Source: Bartonella bovis 91-4 (GTDB lineage: Bacteria > Pseudomonadota > Alphaproteobacteria > Rhizobiales > Rhizobiaceae). From it: a stretch of DNA of 64,000 bases. The stretch covers positions 1,310,667 to 1,374,666 of the forward strand of contig NZ_CM001844.1 in the NCBI RefSeq assembly GCF_000384965.1, written 5' to 3'. Position numbers and translations under genes: made by a program. Within the stretch, counting starts at the first letter, position 1; the number at the start of each line of letters is the position of its first letter. Positions 29,154-39,057 of this stretch are shown here, piece after piece. The notes beneath the pieces are model-generated. The model had not been told where the DNA came from. It ran no database searches and saw nothing but the letters and a program-made list of their open reading frames with translations.

Positions 29154-30248
29154 ATGACGCAAGCAACAAAAGAAAAAACAACAGAAGTAATAAATGTTGT
29201 ATCGGAAGACGAATTGGAAAATACGTTACCTGATACACATGTGTATTCTACACTCATTGATACACTTTCTGGGCAACAAAAAGCTGCAGCACTCCTTGTT
29301 GCTCTCGGGAAACCTGCTGCTGCGCGTCTTTTAAAACATTTCACTCCAGATGATTTGCGCCGTCTAAGTGGGCAAGCTCATACTTTGCCCAACATTTCTC
29401 TTGCTGATTTTGAAGTTCTGGTTCGTCAATTTGAGGATGCCTTTGCTGAAGGAGCTTCTTTTTCTGAAGCTGGTTCACGTTTCGATAATCTGGTACAAGA
29501 AACATTATCAGAAGAAGAAGCCGCTTTAGTCCTTGACCCTTCGAAAGCACCAGCTCCCCCTCGCGAAAGCCTTTGGGAAATTATTGCAAAATTAAATATT
29601 GATGTTCTGCAAATGCATTTTGCACAAGAACATCCACAAGTAGTTAGCTACATTGTTTCGCGTCTTCCTTCTGAAATTGCAGCAAAAATTTTAATGGCAC
29701 AATCTATGATTGTTCGCGCTGACCTTACTCGTAGAAGATTGCATTTACGCCCAGTTTCATCAGAAATAGACGCAGTACTTGATGAAGCGCTGCGTCCTAT
29801 TTTCTCACAAGATAATAATGTAGGAGAAAAAGCTCATCATGGCCAAGTGGCTATCATCCTTAATGAGCTTGATAAAGCAGATGTTGACGAGATGCTTGCA
29901 AATCTCAATGATTTAAGTCCAGAAGATCTGGAAAAAATCAAAGCAAAGCTTTTTGTTTTCGAAGATATTCCACGTTTGACAGAACGAGCACGATTACTGC
30001 TTTTTGATAAAATTACAGCTGATACCGTTATTACAGCTTTGCACGGTGCAGATAATCAGATGAAAGACCTTATTTTAAATTCTCTTTCACAACGCACACG
30101 TCGTATAGTGGAAGCAGAACTTTCTTCAGGTAATGACTCCATCAAACAAGAGAAAATTATAAATGCACGCCGTAATATTGCCCAAACAGCAATCAAATTA
30201 TCAGAACAAGGAACAATTAATCTCTTAGGTGAAGAAGGAACGTCTTAA
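29154..30248 (+). CDS. fliG: FliG, flagellar motor switch protein
   Basis: 364 residues. The N-terminal domain (SGQQKAAALLVALGKPAAARLL) binds FliF, the middle has EHPQVVSYIVSRLPSEIAA, and the C-terminal torque domain carries the charged helix FEDIPRLTERARLLLFDKI that contacts MotA. It couples stator motion to rotor rotation. It is in the usual place before flhB. Confidence 0.96.
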   Translation: MTQATKEKTTEVINVVSEDELENTLPDTHVYSTLIDTLSGQQKAAALLVALGKPAAARLLKHFTPDDLRRLSGQAHTLPNISLADFEVLVRQFEDAFAEGASFSEAGSRFDNLVQETLSEEEAALVLDPSKAPAPPRESLWEIIAKLNIDVLQMHFAQEHPQVVSYIVSRLPSEIAAKILMAQSMIVRADLTRRRLHLRPVSSEIDAVLDEALRPIFSQDNNVGEKAHHGQVAIILNELDKADVDEMLANLNDLSPEDLEKIKAKLFVFEDIPRLTERARLLLFDKITADTVITALHGADNQMKDLILNSLSQRTRRIVEAELSSGNDSIKQEKIINARRNIAQTAIKLSEQGTINLLGEEGTS

Positions 30249-30267
30249 AAGGCGCGCTTAAATCAAT

Positions 30268-31338
30268 ATGTCAGATGAAAAGCCCGATAAAGAGAGCCAA
30301 ACAGAAGAACCAACAGAACACAAAATTCATAAAGCAGAAGAAAAAGGAAATCTTCCCTTTTCTCGTGAACTGCCTATTTTTTCTTCTCTTTTAAGCTTTA
30401 GCGTAATTTCTATTTTTATCGCTTTTCCAGCTATATCACAGCTTTCGCATTTCTTGCTTCAATGGCTTGAACGCCCAGAGTCTTGGCGCATTAACACTGC
30501 AGAAGATATTAAACATTTGATTTATTTGGTAGGTGGCAATGTAGGCTTAGCCTTAGCACCTATTTTAATTATTATACCCCTGATCGGTATAAGTGCATCA
30601 GTTATACAAAATATACCACGTATTATTATGGAGCGTATTCAACCAAAATGGTCACGCGTTTCACTCAGCAATGGATTTGAACGCATTTTCAGTAAAGCAG
30701 GATTGGTGGAATTTTTAAAATCATTAACCAAGCTGATTGGTGTGAGCATAATTGTTTATATTATGTTTTTCAAAAACAATACAATTTTCATCAATACATT
30801 ATTAACAGATGCATCAGCTTTGCCCGAATATATTCGTAAAAAACTTGTAGGCTTGTCGCTTTCTTTTATTGTGGCCGTTGCTGCTATTGCAGGATTTGAC
30901 TTAGCATGGTCACGTTTTCACTGGTACCAAAAATTACGTATGAGCAAACAAGAAATTAAAGAAGAGCATAAAAGCCTTGAAGGAAACCCTATGATCAAAG
31001 CACGGATGCGTTCCTTAACACGCGACCGTATTCGTCGGCGAATGATTGCCAATGTTCCTACTGCAACCTTAATTGTAGCCAATCCAACCCATTTCTCTGT
31101 TGCTTTGCGCTATAAACCACCCCTTGATTATGCACCAGTTGTGGTTGCAAAAGGACAAGATATTTTAGCTTTACAGATTCGTGAAATTGCTGTCGAAAAT
31201 GACATCCCTGTTATTGAAAATGTAGAGTTAGCACGCACATTGTACAAACAAGTTGAAGTCGACCAAGTTATTCCACCTGAATTATATGAAAGCGTTGCTG
31301 CTTTAATTCGTTTTATCAACAGTCAAAAAATCCATTAA
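30268..31338 (+). CDS. flhB: FlhB, flagellar export switch protein
   Basis: 356 residues. The first 20 or so residues are acidic and Lys-rich, then four membrane helices, then the cytoplasmic domain with the autocleavage motif Asn272-Pro-Thr-His (VANPTHFSVALRY). Cleavage at NPTH switches export from rod/hook to filament proteins. It starts 19 bp after fliG. Confidence 0.97.
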   Translation: MSDEKPDKESQTEEPTEHKIHKAEEKGNLPFSRELPIFSSLLSFSVISIFIAFPAISQLSHFLLQWLERPESWRINTAEDIKHLIYLVGGNVGLALAPILIIIPLIGISASVIQNIPRIIMERIQPKWSRVSLSNGFERIFSKAGLVEFLKSLTKLIGVSIIVYIMFFKNNTIFINTLLTDASALPEYIRKKLVGLSLSFIVAVAAIAGFDLAWSRFHWYQKLRMSKQEIKEEHKSLEGNPMIKARMRSLTRDRIRRRMIANVPTATLIVANPTHFSVALRYKPPLDYAPVVVAKGQDILALQIREIAVENDIPVIENVELARTLYKQVEVDQVIPPELYESVAALIRFINSQKIH

Positions 31339-31427
31339 AAATGAACATTAATGACTTTTTTTAAAAACATTCAACACCAAATTAGTATAAACTCTAAAAC
31401 ACCAAAGTAATAATACAAAGTCACAAA

Positions 31428-31853
31428 ATGAAAAAAAATTATATAACTGAAATCCGTGAAATGGTGCTGGCAAAACAAGTAGCGCAATTTATTCCAGAAT
31501 TGCGACTAATCGACGTAGGTGACTTAATTACCTGTATCCACACAGAACGTTTTAACCATCTTTCCGAACTTATTGAAAGCGCTACAGAATTGCGTTTTTA
31601 CCCGCATACCATGCGTTTTGCCCGTAATGCCAGTTATGAATTAGATTGGGACACTACACCAAAAATCTTGCTTCATATGGAATTTTCAAATGAAGGTGTA
31701 CAAGCCTTTTTTCAGCTCATTATGTCATCAGAAGAATTTGGAATTGAATTGGATAAATGCATTTTTGAAAACCACTCCGATGAAGAAACCAATACAAGTC
31801 ATTTGATGAATGCACTCAATAATGCACGAATACAAAAAAGACTCACCCACTAA
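31428..31853 (+). CDS. Conserved hypothetical protein after flhB
   Basis: 141 residues, no signal peptide or membrane segment, mixed alpha/beta with a Glu/Asp-rich C-terminal part. I do not recognise a family. It begins 89 bp after flhB on the same strand and is the last gene of the run, so a flagellar link is plausible but unproven. The ATG at 31428 lacks a strong ribosome binding site. Confidence 0.6.
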   Translation: MKKNYITEIREMVLAKQVAQFIPELRLIDVGDLITCIHTERFNHLSELIESATELRFYPHTMRFARNASYELDWDTTPKILLHMEFSNEGVQAFFQLIMSSEEFGIELDKCIFENHSDEETNTSHLMNALNNARIQKRLTH

Positions 31854-32175
31854 AACACGCATTATCCCATTAAAAGACGAACTGCATTCGTCAACTAAAA
31901 ATGAACTAACAGCATCACGTTTGAAAGATAAAAAGGATGCAAAATAAGGAACAAAGGGTGCTTAATAAAAAGCCGCTTTGTTGACAATAAAATAAGCCGT
32001 TCTTTTTACACGCCCCCCTCACCCCGCGTGGACTCATTAAAGTAGACATATTCAATACAAAATTAGCACTAATAATTTCCGCAAGAAACCTTTCAAGAAA
32101 AAAACTTTTAAAGTACAACCTTTTAAAACTTTATGCTTCAAAAAAGCTTCTCAGGCTATAGTGTAAATATTGCTA
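31854..32175. other. Non-coding gap between two convergent flagellar blocks
   Basis: 322 bp with no gene. It contains one copy of the GC-rich 14-mer TCACCCCGCGTGGA at 32020-32033, which recurs at 33910-33923. Confidence 0.5.
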
Positions 32176-32640
32176 TCATGTATGATTCATATCGCGCACT
32201 TTATCAGCTGGAAGATAATTAAATTGTTTCACAAGCAAATCTTTCAAAACAGGCGTTGGAAAATGCTGATTAACTTCATCTATAATCTGTTTTTTGACCG
32301 TCTCAAATTTTATTTTCTCAACCGCACGCACATCTGAATAACTGTCCCAAAAACACTTAAAAATAGCATCATTAATCAATACCCCTAAAGGAAAAGACAT
32401 TTCTTGCTCAACTTTCTTATCTATAAGATAAGTTAATTGTGAAATTATATAACCTTGGACAGATCCCTCAACTAAAATGGGAACGCTAATGACTTCTGTC
32501 TGACCAGGACTAATCTCTTCTGCGACGGGAGCAGACACTTTTGAAATATTGGGATTTACAGCATTCACTTTGACACTTAGCATCAAAGTGCTCAGAGCCA
32601 CCAAACATCCCCATACCCCCATCGCAATCATTTTAATCAT
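32176..32640 (-). CDS. Exported hypothetical protein in the flagellar cluster
   Basis: 154 residues with a signal peptide (MIKMIAMGVWGCLVALSTLM to VNA, about residue 27) and a soluble periplasmic part predicted as helices with short strands. I do not recognise a family. The ATG overlaps the stop of the FlgN-like gene by four bases, so the two are co-translated. The position at the end of the flhA-fliR block suggests a flagellar role. Confidence 0.6.
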   Translation of the reverse strand: MIKMIAMGVWGCLVALSTLMLSVKVNAVNPNISKVSAPVAEEISPGQTEVISVPILVEGSVQGYIISQLTYLIDKKVEQEMSFPLGVLINDAIFKCFWDSYSDVRAVEKIKFETVKKQIIDEVNQHFPTPVLKDLLVKQFNYLPADKVRDMNHT

Positions 32641-33080
32641 TTACGACTTCCAGCATTGACTAAAACAGGGTCATAGGTTCCATCTGTTTCTTCTGCGCGA
32701 GCAGCTGTTTGCATAATTTGAGAAAGTTCCTTAACAGCCTCTAAATGCACTTGAAGTAATTCACTATTGCGCAGCAACTTTTCCTGTAAATCGGATAGCA
32801 AGCTTTCCACTTTACTTGCAACATCTTGATCCATATAGCGCATAACATCTTTCATTGACTGATTAAGATCACGCAGACCACGTGTTTTACGTAAATTAAC
32901 CTCTTCATAATCTGGAATACCGTGGCTTTCAAGCATATTGCTTTCATAATCAACCACTTCTGTCAGCCCTTTAACAGCAGCCATAAATTTTGTTATTGCC
33001 CAATCACGACCAATCAGATCATTGTTGAGAACTTTTGTTTTTAATGCAACATTTTCATCATTACATTGCGCTACAGACAT
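32637..33080 (-). CDS. FlgN-like small helical protein (putative export chaperone)
   Basis: 147 residues, almost all alpha-helical with heptads in the second half (VASKVESLLSDLQEKLLRNSE). Size, helix content and place next to the FlgJ-like gene fit the FlgN group of hook-junction chaperones, but no diagnostic motif is visible. It could instead be a rhizobial flagellar protein of unknown role. Confidence 0.5.
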   Translation of the reverse strand: MSVAQCNDENVALKTKVLNNDLIGRDWAITKFMAAVKGLTEVVDYESNMLESHGIPDYEEVNLRKTRGLRDLNQSMKDVMRYMDQDVASKVESLLSDLQEKLLRNSELLQVHLEAVKELSQIMQTAARAEETDGTYDPVLVNAGSRK

Positions 33081-33199
33081 TTTTATTCCCCTTTAACGGT
33101 ATCAATTGTCATATTAAATTTAAATAGTTTGTGTTCGATATTAATGTGTCAGATCAGCTCATTTCATGAACGATCACATTAAATTATAAATGGTGCTCT

Positions 33200-33700
33200 T
33201 TAATGGGTAGCATTTATTCTGTTTCTCTCTCCATTATATGACCCCTCTTCTCTTTTAGCCTGTTCAGAAATCAACATTTGCGCAATGCCAATCCCTCCAG
33301 ATACAGCAAATTCTTTAGCCAATTGTTCAGCCATCATAAATTTCCAAATTTGCCCTGCCTGCCCTTTTCCAAAAATAGATTGCATCTCAGTTGTGAACAT
33401 ATTTTCAACAAAAGTCTGCAGTATAAAAGCTTCAAAGTTTTTAAAGGCTTCAGCATTTTTGTTTTCTAGAGTTTGCGGTTTTATATGCACCTGTTGAGAT
33501 TCGTGGTGCGTTACACTGAGTGAGCTTTTGTAATCAGCATGCACTAACTGAGTAAAGTTGTTCTTTTGGGGTGCAGTTGTGGTTTGTGTATATGCTGTGT
33601 TGCGTAAATTGCGCAATTTTTCAACAGAAGCGCGATACTCAAGTGGATCAGCTGCGCGTGCAACATCAAGAACAATATCTGAAGGTGGCTGAATAGCCAT
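33200..33700 (-). CDS. FlgJ-like rod-binding protein (N-terminal domain only)
   Basis: 166 residues. The C-terminal half has the FlgJ N-terminal rod-binding pattern (FEAFILQTFVENMF, FGKGQAGQIWKFMMAEQLAK, GGIGIAQMLI). The muramidase domain of enteric FlgJ is absent, as in other Alphaproteobacteria. It would cap the growing rod. The ATG at 33700 follows a GGGGAAG-type site. Confidence 0.82.
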   Translation of the reverse strand: MAIQPPSDIVLDVARAADPLEYRASVEKLRNLRNTAYTQTTTAPQKNNFTQLVHADYKSSLSVTHHESQQVHIKPQTLENKNAEAFKNFEAFILQTFVENMFTTEMQSIFGKGQAGQIWKFMMAEQLAKEFAVSGGIGIAQMLISEQAKREEGSYNGERNRINATH

Positions 33701-34098
33701 GAGCTTCCCCTTTATTTAATTCCATTTGCTTTTTTTTGTTTTAAATTTTTAATTTCGTCTTAAAGACAACAATATATAATTCTCTGTAATTTCATAGAAA
33801 TGGTCTCTATTCACTTTGAGCAAAAGTATTCCCCTTGTACACAATAACTTGTGTGCGTACAGCTTTTTGCACGTAATGTATTTCTTAACAAAACACAATA
33901 ACTAAAAAATCACCCCGCGTGGATCAACACAAAAACACTATGTAAAGCAGTTAAAGTGCCATATGTTTCCTCTTTTTAACTACCACTCGCTTCTCTTTGT
34001 AATTTATATTCTAAGAACATAGGATTTTTTTTATTCTTTCAATAGCTTTCTAAAACAAAGTAAATCTTATAATATTTAAGCACTATAGAGTATCAAAC
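33701..34098. other. Non-coding gap between the FlgJ-like and FliJ-like genes
   Basis: 398 bp without a gene. It holds an inverted repeat around 33837-33860 (CTTGTACACAA, then TTGTGTGCGTACAG) and the second copy of TCACCCCGCGTGGA at 33910-33923. A promoter for the FlgJ-like gene is likely here. Confidence 0.45.
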
Positions 34099-34491
34099 TT
34101 ACGTCAAACTGACGTCTTTTACCATTTTATCTGCAACATAATCTTCGAGCATATTACTAAATTGTTGACGTTCTTCTATAACTTGAACCTCTTTACACTT
34201 TTCTTCTAACCGTTGCAAACGGCTAGAAGCTTCATGCACAATTTGTTTTTTTTGCACAATTTGTCCTCGAAGCTGTTTTTCTGTTTTGGCTATACATTGT
34301 AAACGCCGTGCTAAAAAACTGGCATCCCAAAAATCAGGAGCTCCCTCTTTCTCCATTAAGGAAAAAAGTGTTCGCGTCTCCTCCTCACAAGCAGAAAGCT
34401 GATTGTTTAAACCTTCCAATTCAATTTTATGATAAGCTTTCATAAAACTTTGTATTTTGAAAAGCTTATGGTAGCGTTTGCTTTTTTGCAC
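34099..34491 (-). CDS. FliJ-like coiled-coil protein
   Basis: 130 residues from a GTG two bases after fliR ends, with AAGGG upstream inside fliR. Nearly all coiled coil (LEGLNNQLSACEEETRTL, then KTEKQLRGQIVQKKQIVHEA), with a basic N-terminus (QKSKRYHKLFKIQ) as in FliJ. FliJ works with FliI and FlhA at the export gate, which fits the flhA-fliR context. A later ATG at 34443 would remove the conserved basic start and is less likely. Confidence 0.62.
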   Translation of the reverse strand: MQKSKRYHKLFKIQSFMKAYHKIELEGLNNQLSACEEETRTLFSLMEKEGAPDFWDASFLARRLQCIAKTEKQLRGQIVQKKQIVHEASSRLQRLEEKCKEVQVIEERQQFSNMLEDYVADKMVKDVSLT

Positions 34492-34493
34492 TT

Positions 34494-35279
34494 TTAAGGT
34501 CCCTTATTGAGCCAATTTTGAAGTTCTAAACTAAAAAAATGTAAAAGCTCGGGTATTAAGAAATAAAGTAGAAATATTCCCCCTGCGACAACAAAAGGCA
34601 ACGAAATAAAATAAACCGGAATGGTAGGTGTTAATTTATTTACTAATCCAATCCCAATATTGATCAAAATCGCATAAGTAATAAAAGGCGCCGCAATAGA
34701 TAGTGTGGTTAAAAATGCTCGCGATAAAACATCACGATAATCAATCAAAGCGGCTTCCGGATTTGGAACAAAAGATGGTGTGACGACATCATAAGAAGCC
34801 AAAAGACCACGAATAACCACCATATGCAAATCGCTTGCAAAAAAAAGCATAACAGCAGCTAAAACAAATAAATGGGCAATTTGAGTTTCTGGCATTGAGT
34901 CAATCACACTATGGCCAGGTTGACCTGAATACCCCATAGACATTGCAATAATCGTTGCCATAAATTGCAATGCCCACAGATAAACATGAGCAATAACCCC
35001 CAAACTAGCGCCAATAAGCATTTCAGAAAATAAAGCACGTGTAAGGATTGCAATATCAGGTTTATCGCCAAGTTCTTTAAAAAAATCGACGACAAGAGGA
35101 AGCATAACAAATGAAAAAGCAATAGCAAGCAGTAAACGGAAATTCATAGGAATACGTAAACTTGATATGCCTGGCATAAACATCAAACAAGCTCCTACCC
35201 GAGCAAAAACTAACATGGCAATGATAACCAACTGGTCAATTGGCAAAGACGTCATAGGTAATAAAGACGTCAATGACAT
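34494..35279 (-). CDS. fliR: FliR, flagellar export gate protein
   Basis: 261 residues from the ATG at 35279, which shares one base with the flhA stop (TGATG). Multiple membrane helices; FliR-type segments include ARVGACLMFMPGISSLRIPM and the GLVNKLTPTIPVYFISLPF block near the C-terminus. With FliP and FliQ it forms the export pore. fliQ is not in the window. Confidence 0.95.
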   Translation of the reverse strand: MSLTSLLPMTSLPIDQLVIIAMLVFARVGACLMFMPGISSLRIPMNFRLLLAIAFSFVMLPLVVDFFKELGDKPDIAILTRALFSEMLIGASLGVIAHVYLWALQFMATIIAMSMGYSGQPGHSVIDSMPETQIAHLFVLAAVMLFFASDLHMVVIRGLLASYDVVTPSFVPNPEAALIDYRDVLSRAFLTTLSIAAPFITYAILINIGIGLVNKLTPTIPVYFISLPFVVAGGIFLLYFLIPELLHFFSLELQNWLNKGP

Positions 35280-37384
35280 CAACTCTTCTCCCGTGAAGAG
35301 ATGACACCTAATGTTTTTACTTCAACACCACGAGCAATTTCTGCATGAGAAAGAACAGGCAACGTCGAGAAAAGACGTTCCATAATCATGCGAACATAAG
35401 GCCGCGTTTCAGGCAATGTGATCAGTACAAAACGCACCGCTTTTTCCATATACTGGCGAATGATAGCTGTTGCTTCGGTTCCAAATTTTTCAAGTTCAAC
35501 AGGGTCCATATCAAATTCAATAATTTCACCCTTTGCATCACGTTTTAAAGCCTTGTGGAAAGCAAGATCCCAGTAATTTCCCATCCGTAAAACCTGGAGT
35601 ACACCACCTTCAGACAAGTCACCACAAATTTGTTGCGATAGACGCAACCGTACATGCTCAGCAATCAAATCAGAACGCCGTACATGGGGTGCAATTTCAG
35701 CCACCGCTTCCAAAATAAGATTTAAGCTGCGAATGGAGACACGTTCTGCTAATAAAAGCTTTAAAACCGATTGTAAACCAGAATAGGAAAGATGCGCAGG
35801 ACAAATTTCTTCCAACAATTTACGATATTCGCTACCCAAACGCTCAAGAAGAATGCGCATATCTTTATAAGAAAATAATTGCGCTAAATTATTGCGTAAA
35901 ACTTCACTCAAATGTGTCAATAATACTGAAAGATTATCTATCGCCATATAACCTTCACGCATTAATTCAGAGCGAAATGTTTCTGAGGTTGCAAAAGCAC
36001 GCATACCAAAAGCTGGCTCATACACTTGCTCACCTGGAATATTGGGAATAGGTTTATTACTCGGCATAATGAGAACCTCACCTATACGCATTTCGTAAGA
36101 TGCCACAACTGTGCCGTACAATTTGATCCAATAGCTTTTTGCCGGCACCTTATAATCATCTGATATCTGTATTTCAGGAATAACAAAACCATACTCTTGT
36201 GCAAATTTACGGCGCATTTTTGCAACACGGTTAGCCAACTCAACTTTTTGCGATAATAAATGTTTAGACAATTGCTTGCCCATGGCAATTTCAATGCGCA
36301 TTGTTTCAAGTGATTCTTTAAGAGACTGACTTTCTTCCTGCTGAACCTTTTGAGAATCTTGTGCCAACTGAGCTTCTTGTGCAAGAGATTCTTTGCGTAA
36401 GCGATTTGGAATAGAATAACCAATTGAAGCCATAAGCAAAGATAAAAGAATAAAAGGAACAGCTGGCAGACCAGGCATCACCCCTAACATCAATAAAAGA
36501 AGAGAGGATACAAAGAGGGCTTTAGGATATCTTCCAAGTTGCCCCAAAACAGCCTTTTCAGCTGTACCACGGGTGCCCCCTTTAGAAACCAAAAGGCCTG
36601 CTGCCAAAGAAACAATCAAAGCCGGTATCTGTGTAACAAGACCATCACCCACTGAAAGCTTAGTAAAAACATCTGCCGCACCAGATAATGTCATTCCATG
36701 GCGTGTAACACCAATAACAATACCCCCAATAATATTAACAGCCGTAATAATAAGCCCGGCAATAGCATCACCGCGCACAAATTTTGATGCCCCATCCATT
36801 GCCCCAAAAAAGGAACTTTCTTCTTCAAGTTCAAGACGGCGACGTTGTGCTTCTTTCTCATCAATAAGGCCTGATGAAAGATCAGCATCAATAGCCATTT
36901 GCTTTCCTGGAATAGCATCCAGAGTAAAACGTGCCCCCACTTCAGCAATACGCGTTGCACCTTTAGTGATTACTAAAAAATTGACGATAATAATAATGGC
37001 AAAAACAACAAGACCAATAACAAAATCCCCCCCCATCACAAATTGCGAAAAACCGTGAATCACATTTCCTGCGGCTTTATAGCCTTCATCACCATGAGTT
37101 AAAATAACACGGGTTGTCGCAATATTAAGTGATAAGCGCAATAAGGTCGTAATTAATAAAACTGTTGGAAAAGCCGAAAAATCAAGTGGCCGCTGAATCC
37201 ACAACGAAACCATTAAAATCAAAACAGAAAATGCAATGGAAAAAGAAAGCCCCAAATCTAAAATAAAGGCAGGAACAGGCAAAAAGAGAACTGTAAGAAT
37301 AATAATAATTCCCATCGCAAACACAATATCTCGACCAGAAAATTGATTCTGGTCTCCAATATCGGTAACCGGACTACGCTGCAC
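35279..37384 (-). CDS. flhA: FlhA, flagellar export gate platform
   Basis: 701 residues starting at GTG (37384), with AAGGAG seven bases upstream; the frame extends 18 bp further to a TTG, but that would place the ribosome binding site inside the gene. About seven or eight membrane helices fill the first half, with the FHIPEP loop region ([33 protein letters not shown]). The second half is the cytoplasmic ring domain ([28 protein letters not shown]). It directs substrates into the pore. It heads the flhA-fliR-fliJ-like operon. Confidence 0.97.
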   Translation of the reverse strand: MQRSPVTDIGDQNQFSGRDIVFAMGIIIILTVLFLPVPAFILDLGLSFSIAFSVLILMVSLWIQRPLDFSAFPTVLLITTLLRLSLNIATTRVILTHGDEGYKAAGNVIHGFSQFVMGGDFVIGLVVFAIIIIVNFLVITKGATRIAEVGARFTLDAIPGKQMAIDADLSSGLIDEKEAQRRRLELEEESSFFGAMDGASKFVRGDAIAGLIITAVNIIGGIVIGVTRHGMTLSGAADVFTKLSVGDGLVTQIPALIVSLAAGLLVSKGGTRGTAEKAVLGQLGRYPKALFVSSLLLLMLGVMPGLPAVPFILLSLLMASIGYSIPNRLRKESLAQEAQLAQDSQKVQQEESQSLKESLETMRIEIAMGKQLSKHLLSQKVELANRVAKMRRKFAQEYGFVIPEIQISDDYKVPAKSYWIKLYGTVVASYEMRIGEVLIMPSNKPIPNIPGEQVYEPAFGMRAFATSETFRSELMREGYMAIDNLSVLLTHLSEVLRNNLAQLFSYKDMRILLERLGSEYRKLLEEICPAHLSYSGLQSVLKLLLAERVSIRSLNLILEAVAEIAPHVRRSDLIAEHVRLRLSQQICGDLSEGGVLQVLRMGNYWDLAFHKALKRDAKGEIIEFDMDPVELEKFGTEATAIIRQYMEKAVRFVLITLPETRPYVRMIMERLFSTLPVLSHAEIARGVEVKTLGVISSREKS

Positions 37385-37752
37385 ATTTTTCTCCTTAAAC
37401 AATCACATTCAGTCCCCCTTGCCAAAAGAACTTGAAAGAACTCTTTAGCGTATTTTTTGTCACAAACTTTAAGTGATAAAGCTTGTGTGAAAGTGGTGTT
37501 GTAACTATACAATTAATAATGTTGTGACCACCCCATTTTTACATACTTAAAAATTTACACACCAATATAACAACCTTTTACCTCCTATAAACTATAACGC
37601 AAAGCACATCATGCCCCCATTGTCTTAAAAAATAATTTTAAACTTGCCGAATGTTTGATATCAGCGTATATTACAACTCGTAACATTTTGTGAATATACA
37701 TTGATACAATAAGAAACTGCGAAAGGTTTCTAAAAACAATGAGAGATTTGTT
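37385..37752. promoter_or_regulatory. Upstream region of flhA
   Basis: 368 bp without a gene of normal size. It must contain the flhA promoter (minus strand). No fliQ or flgD is found here, unlike in Brucella and Sinorhizobium where they precede flhA. Confidence 0.45.
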
Positions 37753-37848
37753 ATGACTGATATCGTAAAAACTGCCATGCTTTATTCAACACTGATTATT
37801 ACTGCTAATGCTATTATTGTTGTAGCTTTGGTGCTTGACATTCAATAA
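37753..37848 (+). CDS. Possible 31-residue membrane peptide
   Basis: ATG at 37753 with GAGAG nine bases upstream, TAA at 37846-37848. The peptide is MTDIVKTAMLYS followed by one hydrophobic helix (TLIITANAIIVVALVL) and DIQ. Composition is typical of small single-span membrane proteins, and the surrounding DNA is otherwise empty. Coding status is unproven because a frame this short can occur by chance. Confidence 0.45.
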   Translation: MTDIVKTAMLYSTLIITANAIIVVALVLDIQ

Positions 37849-38477
37849 AGTCTTATTGAGATTAGCTCATCATAAGCTCTTTACATCCATAGCAAAATCT
37901 GAGCTATTTTGAGCAGTCGAATAGAGGTGTTATATTAAGTAAAGAAAGTCTATAGACTTTAAAAAGTAGTTTATAGAATTAAAGAAGAGAAGAATATATT
38001 TTCTTTTATTCAAACTGCATTGTTAATAGGTAATTGTTACCTTAAAAGTTTGTGCAAAAATTTTCGCTCCTAAGGCATTTCAGACGGATTTGTTTTTTTA
38101 ATTTACTTTTTTATAAGTAATTTTATCGATATTATTTTTTCAAAGATTAAGCATTTTTATTATAACGTCCCTATTAATGACCTTACAATAAGAGCGCTTA
38201 TTATTTAACTTGATCTTGATTTTAGTACATTATTCTTTTCATAAAATGTAACCAACAATTTAAAACATACTTATAAAATATAATAAACGACAGTGCTTTA
38301 TGTAGTAAACTGTGTTTTTAGTCTTTTCATCTTTCTAGATAGGGCCAAACATTTTTATTTAAGCTCAAGTCGTTCATAAAAATTTTATTTATCACAACTG
38401 TCTATTTAATTAGACTATCATTCAAAAGCACTAAACAAAAAGAGCATTATAGATAGTGTGCTCAAGGATAAATAAAA
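37849..38477. other. Non-coding gap
   Basis: 629 bp of AT-rich sequence with no convincing frame, repeat or hairpin that I can support. Confidence 0.45.
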
Positions 38478-38807
38478 ATGAAGTTGCAGCAAATTGAAGA
38501 TGGTATTTTTGTCAGTGCTCAAATTAGTGTTGTAGACATCAAAACACTCGCAAAAACTGGATTTAAAACTATTGTCTGCAACCGGCCCGATCAAGAAGAG
38601 CCTGGGCAGCCTGATTTTGCCACCATTCAAGCAGCTGCTCATGAATATGGAATACAAGCTCATTATATTCCTATTACACCTTCAACCATAGAACAATTTC
38701 ACATTAAAGCTATGCAAACAATTTTAAAAACAGCGCCACTTCCTCTTCTCGCCTATTGCTGCTACGGTACACGCTCAATTCATCTTTGTTCTTTAGCGCG
38801 TATTTAA
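38478..38807 (+). CDS. DUF442/TIGR01244-type phosphatase
   Basis: 109 residues. The start (QQIEDGIFVSAQIS), CNRPDQEEPGQP and the active-site loop Cys94-Cys-Tyr-Gly-Thr-Arg99-Ser (AYCCYGTRS) match the family of small dual-specificity-like phosphatases also found fused to beta-lactamase-like hydrolases. Members often have C-x-x-G-x-R-S here, so the catalytic Cys and Arg are kept. The C-terminus stops soon after the loop, so it is a minimal version. Substrate unknown. Confidence 0.75.
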   Translation: MKLQQIEDGIFVSAQISVVDIKTLAKTGFKTIVCNRPDQEEPGQPDFATIQAAAHEYGIQAHYIPITPSTIEQFHIKAMQTILKTAPLPLLAYCCYGTRSIHLCSLARI

Positions 38808-38895
38808 TCTTGTGTTTTAACAAAACAGAAAGAAACAAATATTAAATCTGCTTATTATAAAACATGAAGCTATGTAAGCAGTAAAGACAAAAACA

Positions 38896-39057
38896 ATGAT
38901 GAAATCTGATCTTCCAACCGCTGATTCCCCTACCTATAAACGAAAACTTCACCTTTTCTATAACGTTTTGGAATATATTTTTATTCTCATCATTAGTTTA
39001 AGTTCCATTTTTGCGATTCTTTTTTCCTTTTTAGATCGGATCATGATGTTTTTTTAA
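38896..39057 (+). CDS. Possible 53-residue membrane protein
   Basis: Starts at ATG 38896 (a second ATG follows at once), ends TAA 39055-39057. A polar N-terminus (MMKSDLPTADSPTYKRKL) leads into one long hydrophobic helix (YIFILIISLSSIFAILFSFL). It overlaps the 3' end of ribF on the other strand by 17 bp. The ribosome binding site is weak. Codon use is like its neighbours, but the frame is short. Confidence 0.5.
   Translation: MMKSDLPTADSPTYKRKLHLFYNVLEYIFILIISLSSIFAILFSFLDRIMMFF

Larger units (their letters stand above)
32020..33923. repeat. GC-rich 14-mer TCACCCCGCGTGGA, copies at 32020-32033 and 33910-33923
   Basis: Only the two terminal 14-bp segments of this interval are the repeat. Both lie in intergenic DNA flanking the three-gene FlgJ/FlgN-like block, same orientation, in AT-rich surroundings. 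They could be regulator sites or traces of a removed element. Confidence 0.5.

Noticed and set aside
31915..32118. A 67-codon minus-strand frame after the flhB operon
   Set aside because: Composition unlike neighbours, no ribosome binding site; it spans the GC-rich 14-mer and looks like chance.
36573..37058. A 161-codon plus-strand frame opposite flhA
   Set aside because: Antisense shadow of flhA with Pro/Ser/Thr-rich composition and no ribosome binding site.
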